Source of the DNA: Streptomycetaceae bacterium
Lineage (GTDB): Bacteria; Actinomycetota; Actinomycetes; Nanopelagicales; Nanopelagicaceae
Length of the DNA stretch: 10,521 bases
Reading direction: 5' to 3'
Assembly: GCA_027486075.1 (NCBI GenBank)
Contig: JAIXPU010000117.1
Location: forward strand, 1-10,521
Both the position numbers and the translations under genes were made by a program. Within the stretch, counting starts at the first letter, position 1; each line of letters opens with the position of its first letter. The notes under the pieces are model-generated. The model was not told where the DNA came from, did no database searches, and saw only the letters and a program-made list of their open reading frames with translations. Shown piece after piece: positions 7,401-10,521 of this stretch.

Positions 7401-10117
7401 CCTGAACCTTCGGTATTTCCAGCATCTGCTGAACGTACATCGAAAATACGATACTTATCAATAGCTTCTTGCACGACTGCTTCCTTCACTTCGCCAGCCT
7501 TTGCCAGCTCTGCCAAGGTTGCGACAACGATTGATTCAGCATCGACCTTAAAGTGGCGACGAAGTGCACCGCGAGTATCGGAAAGACCGAATCCATCTGT
7601 ACCTAGCGAATGGAATTGGTTTGGTACCCAAGGAGAGATTTGATCCTGAACTGCGCGCATAAAGTCAGAGACAGCAATGACTGGACCTTCTGTGCCTTTG
7701 AGTTTGTCGTAAACGTAAGCAGTCTTCTTATCGCGCGGATTGAGCATATTGTGGCGATCGACTGCAAGACCATCGCGACGAAGTTCATTCCATGAAGTCA
7801 CTGACCAGACAGAGGCGGCAACGCCCCAATCTTCAGCAAGTAACTTCTGGGCCTTAACTGCCCAGTTGACTCCAACGCCAGATGCCAAGAGTTGTGCATT
7901 CTTTTTACGCTGCTTTGCAGCAGGTGCGTAGAGATAAATTCCTTTAAGCAGACCGTCTAGATCCAAGTTCTCAGGTTCTGCAGGCTGCACATATGGCTCG
8001 TTGTAGATAGTGAGGTAGTAGAAGATGTTCTCGCTATTTTCCCCGTACATACGGCGAAGACCATCTTTAAAGATATGTCCTACTTCGTAGGCAAAGGCAG
8101 GGTCATAAGAAACAACTGCTGGGTTGGTAGCAGCCAACAAGTGTGAATGGCCATCTTCATGCTGCAGACCTTCACCGTTCAGCGTTGTGCGACCTGCTGT
8201 TGCGCCCATAACGAAGCCACGGACCAATTGGTCAGCTGCTGCCCAGAAGGCATCTCCTGTGCGCTGGAATCCGAACATTGAGTAGAAGATGTAGATAGGA
8301 ATCATCGGTTCATCATGTGTTGAGTATGAAGAGCCCACTGCAGTAAAGGATGCAACCGATCCTGCTTCATTGATTCCTTCGTGCAGAATCACACCTGATG
8401 TTGATTCCTTGTAGGACAGCATCAATTCACGGTCTACTGCAAGGTACTGCTGACCATGTGGTGAGTAAATCTTTAACGTTGGGAAGAGTGAATCCATACC
8501 GAAGGTACGCGCCTCATCAGGAATGATTGGTACCAAACGGTGACCTAGTCCTGGGTCTTTCACCAAATCCTTGAGCATACGAACAAATGCCATTGTTGTC
8601 GCAACTTCTTGAGTTCCTGAACCGCGACGCACTGATTCATAAGCATCATCAGCTGGTTGCGCTAGCGGACGTGAAATTGGGCGACGACGAGGAATAGTTC
8701 CACCGAGTTCGCGGCGGCGGTCTTCGAGGTACTTCATCTCAGGTGAATCTGGCGCTGGCTTGAAGTATGAAGGTGTGTACTTATCAAGCTTGTCATCTGA
8801 CAATGGAATCTCTAGGCGATCGCGGAATTCAATGATGTCTTCGAGCGTCATCTTCTTCATCTGGTGCGTTGAGTTACGACCTTCGAAGTGCGAACCAAGT
8901 GTCCATCCCTTAACGGTCTTCGCCAAGATAACTGTAGGTCGGCCATTCTTTTCTGTTGCTGCTGTATAGGCTGCAAATAACTTACGATAATCGTGTCCAC
9001 CGCGCTTAAGGTTCCAGATTTGATCATCAGACCAATTAGCAACCATGGCAGCAGTACGTGGATCGCGAGCAAAGAAGTGTTCACGAACAAAGGCGCCGTT
9101 CTCAGCCTTAAAGGTCTGGTAATCACCATCAAGAGTTGTATTCATGATGTTAACAAGCGCACCCTCGCGGTCTTGCGCAAGAAGTGGATCCCAGCCACGG
9201 CCCCACACAACCTTGATGACATTCCACCCCGCGCCACCGAAGATTGATTCGAGCTCTTGAATAATCTTGCCGTTTCCACGCACTGGACCATCAAGGCGCT
9301 GCAAATTACAGTTAACGACAAAGGTGAGGTTATCTAGTTTCTCGCGAGAGGCCAGACCAATTGCACCCAAGGTGTCGACTTCATCCATTTCACCATCGCC
9401 CAAGAAAGCCCAGACGTTCTGATCACTGGTGTCTTTAATTCCGCGGTTATGTAGGTAACGATTAAAGCGCGCCTGATAGATAGCGTTGATTGGACCAATA
9501 CCCATCGACACAGTTGGGAACTGCCAGAAGTCAGGCATCAAACGTGGATGTGGATATGAAGATAAACCACCCGCAGTATGTGAAAGCTCTTGGCGGAATC
9601 CATCTAACTGATCTTCAGTAAAGCGACCTTCAAGAAATGCGCGTGAATACATTCCTGGGCTGGCATGGCCCTGGAAGAAAATCTGATCTCCGCCACCTGG
9701 GTGATCTTGTCCGCGGAAGAAGTGGTTAAAACCAACTTCATACAAGGCAGCCGATGATGCATACGTAGAGATATGCCCGCCAACACCGACTCCGGGACGC
9801 TGTGCACGGTGCACCAACATTGCCGCGTTCCAGCGAACATATGAACGGATACGACGTTCAATATCTTCATCGCCTGGGAATTCTGGTTCGTTCTCAGGAG
9901 AGATGGTGTTGATGTAATCGGTAGTACGAAGTGAAGGAAGTCCGATATTTCTCTCGTGCGCTCGCTTGAGAAGTGACAACATCAAGTAACGGGCACGTAC
10001 TGGACCTGCGGCCTGAAGCGCGGCATCGAAGGATGCCTGCCATTCAGCTGTCTCGCTGGGATCGGTATCTACTAACTGGTCGATTATCTGATCTGGGTGT
10101 CCAGCGAATTCGGTCAT
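7397..10117 (-). CDS. aceE: Pyruvate dehydrogenase E1 component, homodimeric type AceE
   Basis: A 906-residue thiamine diphosphate enzyme that decarboxylates pyruvate and passes the acetyl group to the lipoyl domain of E2, forming part of the pyruvate dehydrogenase complex that makes acetyl-CoA. It is the single-chain (alpha2) type used by actinobacteria and gamma-proteobacteria. Visible features: an N-terminal helical segment with DTDPSETAEW (17-26), GGHISTYASSA (113-123), FFQGHASPGMY with active-site-type His151 (147-157), and the ThDP/Mg motif beginning GDGEMDE at 240-246 and ending with NCN at 269-271. The pyrimidine-binding transketolase domain covers about 500-720 and the C-terminal transketolase domain the rest, including GTDGFGLSDTR. 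Length is close to the E. coli enzyme (887). The ATG at 10117 has only a weak GAGA about 12 bp upstream. It is the first gene of aceE-glgE-glgB; the E2 and E3 genes are not in the window. The divergent DUF3052 neighbour is a conserved actinobacterial arrangement, as in M. tuberculosis. Confidence 0.97.
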   Translation of the reverse strand: MTEFAGHPDQIIDQLVDTDPSETAEWQASFDAALQAAGPVRARYLMLSLLKRAHERNIGLPSLRTTDYINTISPENEPEFPGDEDIERRIRSYVRWNAAMLVHRAQRPGVGVGGHISTYASSAALYEVGFNHFFRGQDHPGGGDQIFFQGHASPGMYSRAFLEGRFTEDQLDGFRQELSHTAGGLSSYPHPRLMPDFWQFPTVSMGIGPINAIYQARFNRYLHNRGIKDTSDQNVWAFLGDGEMDEVDTLGAIGLASREKLDNLTFVVNCNLQRLDGPVRGNGKIIQELESIFGGAGWNVIKVVWGRGWDPLLAQDREGALVNIMNTTLDGDYQTFKAENGAFVREHFFARDPRTAAMVANWSDDQIWNLKRGGHDYRKLFAAYTAATEKNGRPTVILAKTVKGWTLGSHFEGRNSTHQMKKMTLEDIIEFRDRLEIPLSDDKLDKYTPSYFKPAPDSPEMKYLEDRRRELGGTIPRRRPISRPLAQPADDAYESVRRGSGTQEVATTMAFVRMLKDLVKDPGLGHRLVPIIPDEARTFGMDSLFPTLKIYSPHGQQYLAVDRELMLSYKESTSGVILHEGINEAGSVASFTAVGSSYSTHDEPMIPIYIFYSMFGFQRTGDAFWAAADQLVRGFVMGATAGRTTLNGEGLQHEDGHSHLLAATNPAVVSYDPAFAYEVGHIFKDGLRRMYGENSENIFYYLTIYNEPYVQPAEPENLDLDGLLKGIYLYAPAAKQRKKNAQLLASGVGVNWAVKAQKLLAEDWGVAASVWSVTSWNELRRDGLAVDRHNMLNPRDKKTAYVYDKLKGTEGPVIAVSDFMRAVQDQISPWVPNQFHSLGTDGFGLSDTRGALRRHFKVDAESIVVATLAELAKAGEVKEAVVQEAIDKYRIFDVRSADAGNTEGSG
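7407..7411 (-). promoter_or_regulatory. Ribosome binding site for the TTG start of glgE
   Basis: On the minus strand GAAGG lies inside the last codons of aceE, 6 bp before the TTG at 7400-7398. With the TTGA stop/start overlap this supports TTG as the true glgE start and suggests translational coupling to aceE. Confidence 0.55.
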
Positions 10118-10119
10118 AG

Positions 10120-10228
10120 GCGTATTCTCGCGCCAAATGGGTGCCAGAGCAAAAAAATACGCTGTGAGGCAGGCAAAACCCTTGTAAATATCCGTCTCAT
10201 CGGTTGGACTTATCCCGTGGCAATACGC
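10120..10228. repeat. Heptamer AATACGC, three copies in the aceE/DUF3052 divergent gap
   Basis: Copies are at 10120-10126 (minus strand), 10156-10162 (plus) and 10222-10228 (plus). The first ends 2 bp before the aceE ATG and the third lies directly before the ATG of the DUF3052 gene, each reading in the direction of its gene. Copies one and two form an inverted repeat with a 29-bp spacer. Neither gene has a good ribosome binding site. The repeat may be an operator, a shared start-region element or chance. I found no convincing -35/-10 pair for either gene in this gap; TTTACA on the minus strand (10188-10183) has no matching -10 at normal spacing. Confidence 0.35.
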
Positions 10229-10521
10229 ATGGGTTTTGCTAAAGGAGAACTCGTCCTCGAAGTCGGATATGGACCTGACTGTGACGATGAACTGCGCGCA
10301 GAGATTAAAGGCATTGTTGGCACTGAATTTCTAGAGGGTGCCACTACAGATGTTGTCGATGCAGTCCTTCTCTGGTTCCGCGAAGATGACGGCGATCTCG
10401 TAGATGAATTAATGGATGCGATGACCTATCTCTCTGAGACTGGGCCAATCTGGGTACTGACCCCAAAGATGGGACGAGATGGCCATGTTGAACCTAGCGA
10501 TATTCAAGATGCTGCTCCCAC
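10229..10521 (+). CDS. DUF3052 family protein, N-terminal part (gene runs off right edge)
   Basis: Ninety-seven codons are open from the ATG at 10229 to the window end. Conserved family blocks are visible: MGFAKGELVLEVGYG (1-15), DDELRAEIKGIVG (19-31), DVVDAVLLWFREDDGDLVDE (42-61), GPIWVLTPKMGRDGHVEPSD (74-93). These match my memory of the actinobacterial DUF3052 family (M. tuberculosis Rv2239c, near aceE). Members are small acidic cytoplasmic proteins of about 140-160 residues with no established function, so probably a third is missing here. A GTG at 10217 is in frame and would add VAIR; many homologues carry an N-terminal extension, so that start is possible. Neither start has a clear Shine-Dalgarno sequence. 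The gene is divergent from aceE across about 100 bp, so the two may share regulation. Confidence 0.85.
   Translation, partial: MGFAKGELVLEVGYGPDCDDELRAEIKGIVGTEFLEGATTDVVDAVLLWFREDDGDLVDELMDAMTYLSETGPIWVLTPKMGRDGHVEPSDIQDAAP

Noticed and set aside
7095..7643. Plus-strand open frame of 182 codons across the aceE/glgE junction
   Set aside because: It lies antisense to two genes with full catalytic motifs, has no recognisable domain and no ribosome binding site; it is a shadow of their codon use.
10142..10190. Possible aceE promoter built from TTTACA (10188-10183) and TATTTT (10159-10154) on the minus strand
   Set aside because: Spacing is 23 bp, too long for a sigma-70-type promoter; no better pair was found.
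1..10521. Mobile element, CRISPR array, tRNA/rRNA, phage or defence system
   Set aside because: No transposase or integrase motif, direct-repeat array, cloverleaf or defence-type domain was seen; all genes fit core metabolism or transport and show even codon style.

Overview
The window looks like a stretch of chromosome from an actinobacterium with low to moderate GC. The pointers are a homodimeric-type pyruvate dehydrogenase E1 (AceE) divergent from a DUF3052 gene, a GlgE maltosyltransferase with a GlgB branching enzyme, a DUF4032 kinase-like protein, and a thioredoxin/TPR protein close to glgB. Base composition is near half GC, intergenic gaps are tiny and Shine-Dalgarno signals are weak. 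Together these fit a streamlined free-living lineage such as the freshwater Nanopelagicales (acI; Candidatus Planktophila and relatives). That placement is inference from gene content and style, not a database result.

Layout. Positions 1-125 hold the first 41 codons of a minus-strand AI-2E-type membrane protein that runs off the left edge. After a 34-bp divergent gap, a tight plus-strand set of three genes follows (160-3493): a DUF4032 protein with a degenerate kinase fold, a redox-inactive-looking thioredoxin/TPR protein, and a YbjJ-like MFS transporter. The MFS stop codon overlaps the stop codon of glgB on the other strand. The minus-strand set aceE-glgE-glgB (10117 down to 3490) fills most of the rest, with a 4-bp overlap between aceE and glgE and at most 8 bp between glgE and glgB. 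A roughly 100-bp divergent gap (10118-10228) then separates aceE from a DUF3052 gene truncated by the right edge. No stretch over 300 bp lacks a gene.

Function. AceE decarboxylates pyruvate and feeds acetyl groups to the pyruvate dehydrogenase complex. GlgE polymerises maltose-1-phosphate into linear alpha-1,4-glucan and GlgB adds alpha-1,6 branches, so the minus-strand set puts entry to the TCA cycle and storage-glucan synthesis on what looks like one transcript. The treS and mak genes that often lie between glgE and glgB in actinobacteria are absent here, so the source of maltose-1-phosphate is not in this window. The kinase-like DUF4032 protein and the thioredoxin/TPR protein are probably housekeeping genes of unknown exact role.

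I see no mobile element, CRISPR array, tRNA, rRNA or phage gene, and no clear new defence or biosynthetic system. The points most worth a second look are the aceE-glgE-glgB linkage without treS/mak, a kinase-fold orphan next to it, a branching enzyme lacking the usual N1 domain, and a heptamer (AATACGC) found three times in the aceE/DUF3052 divergent gap, including directly before both start codons.
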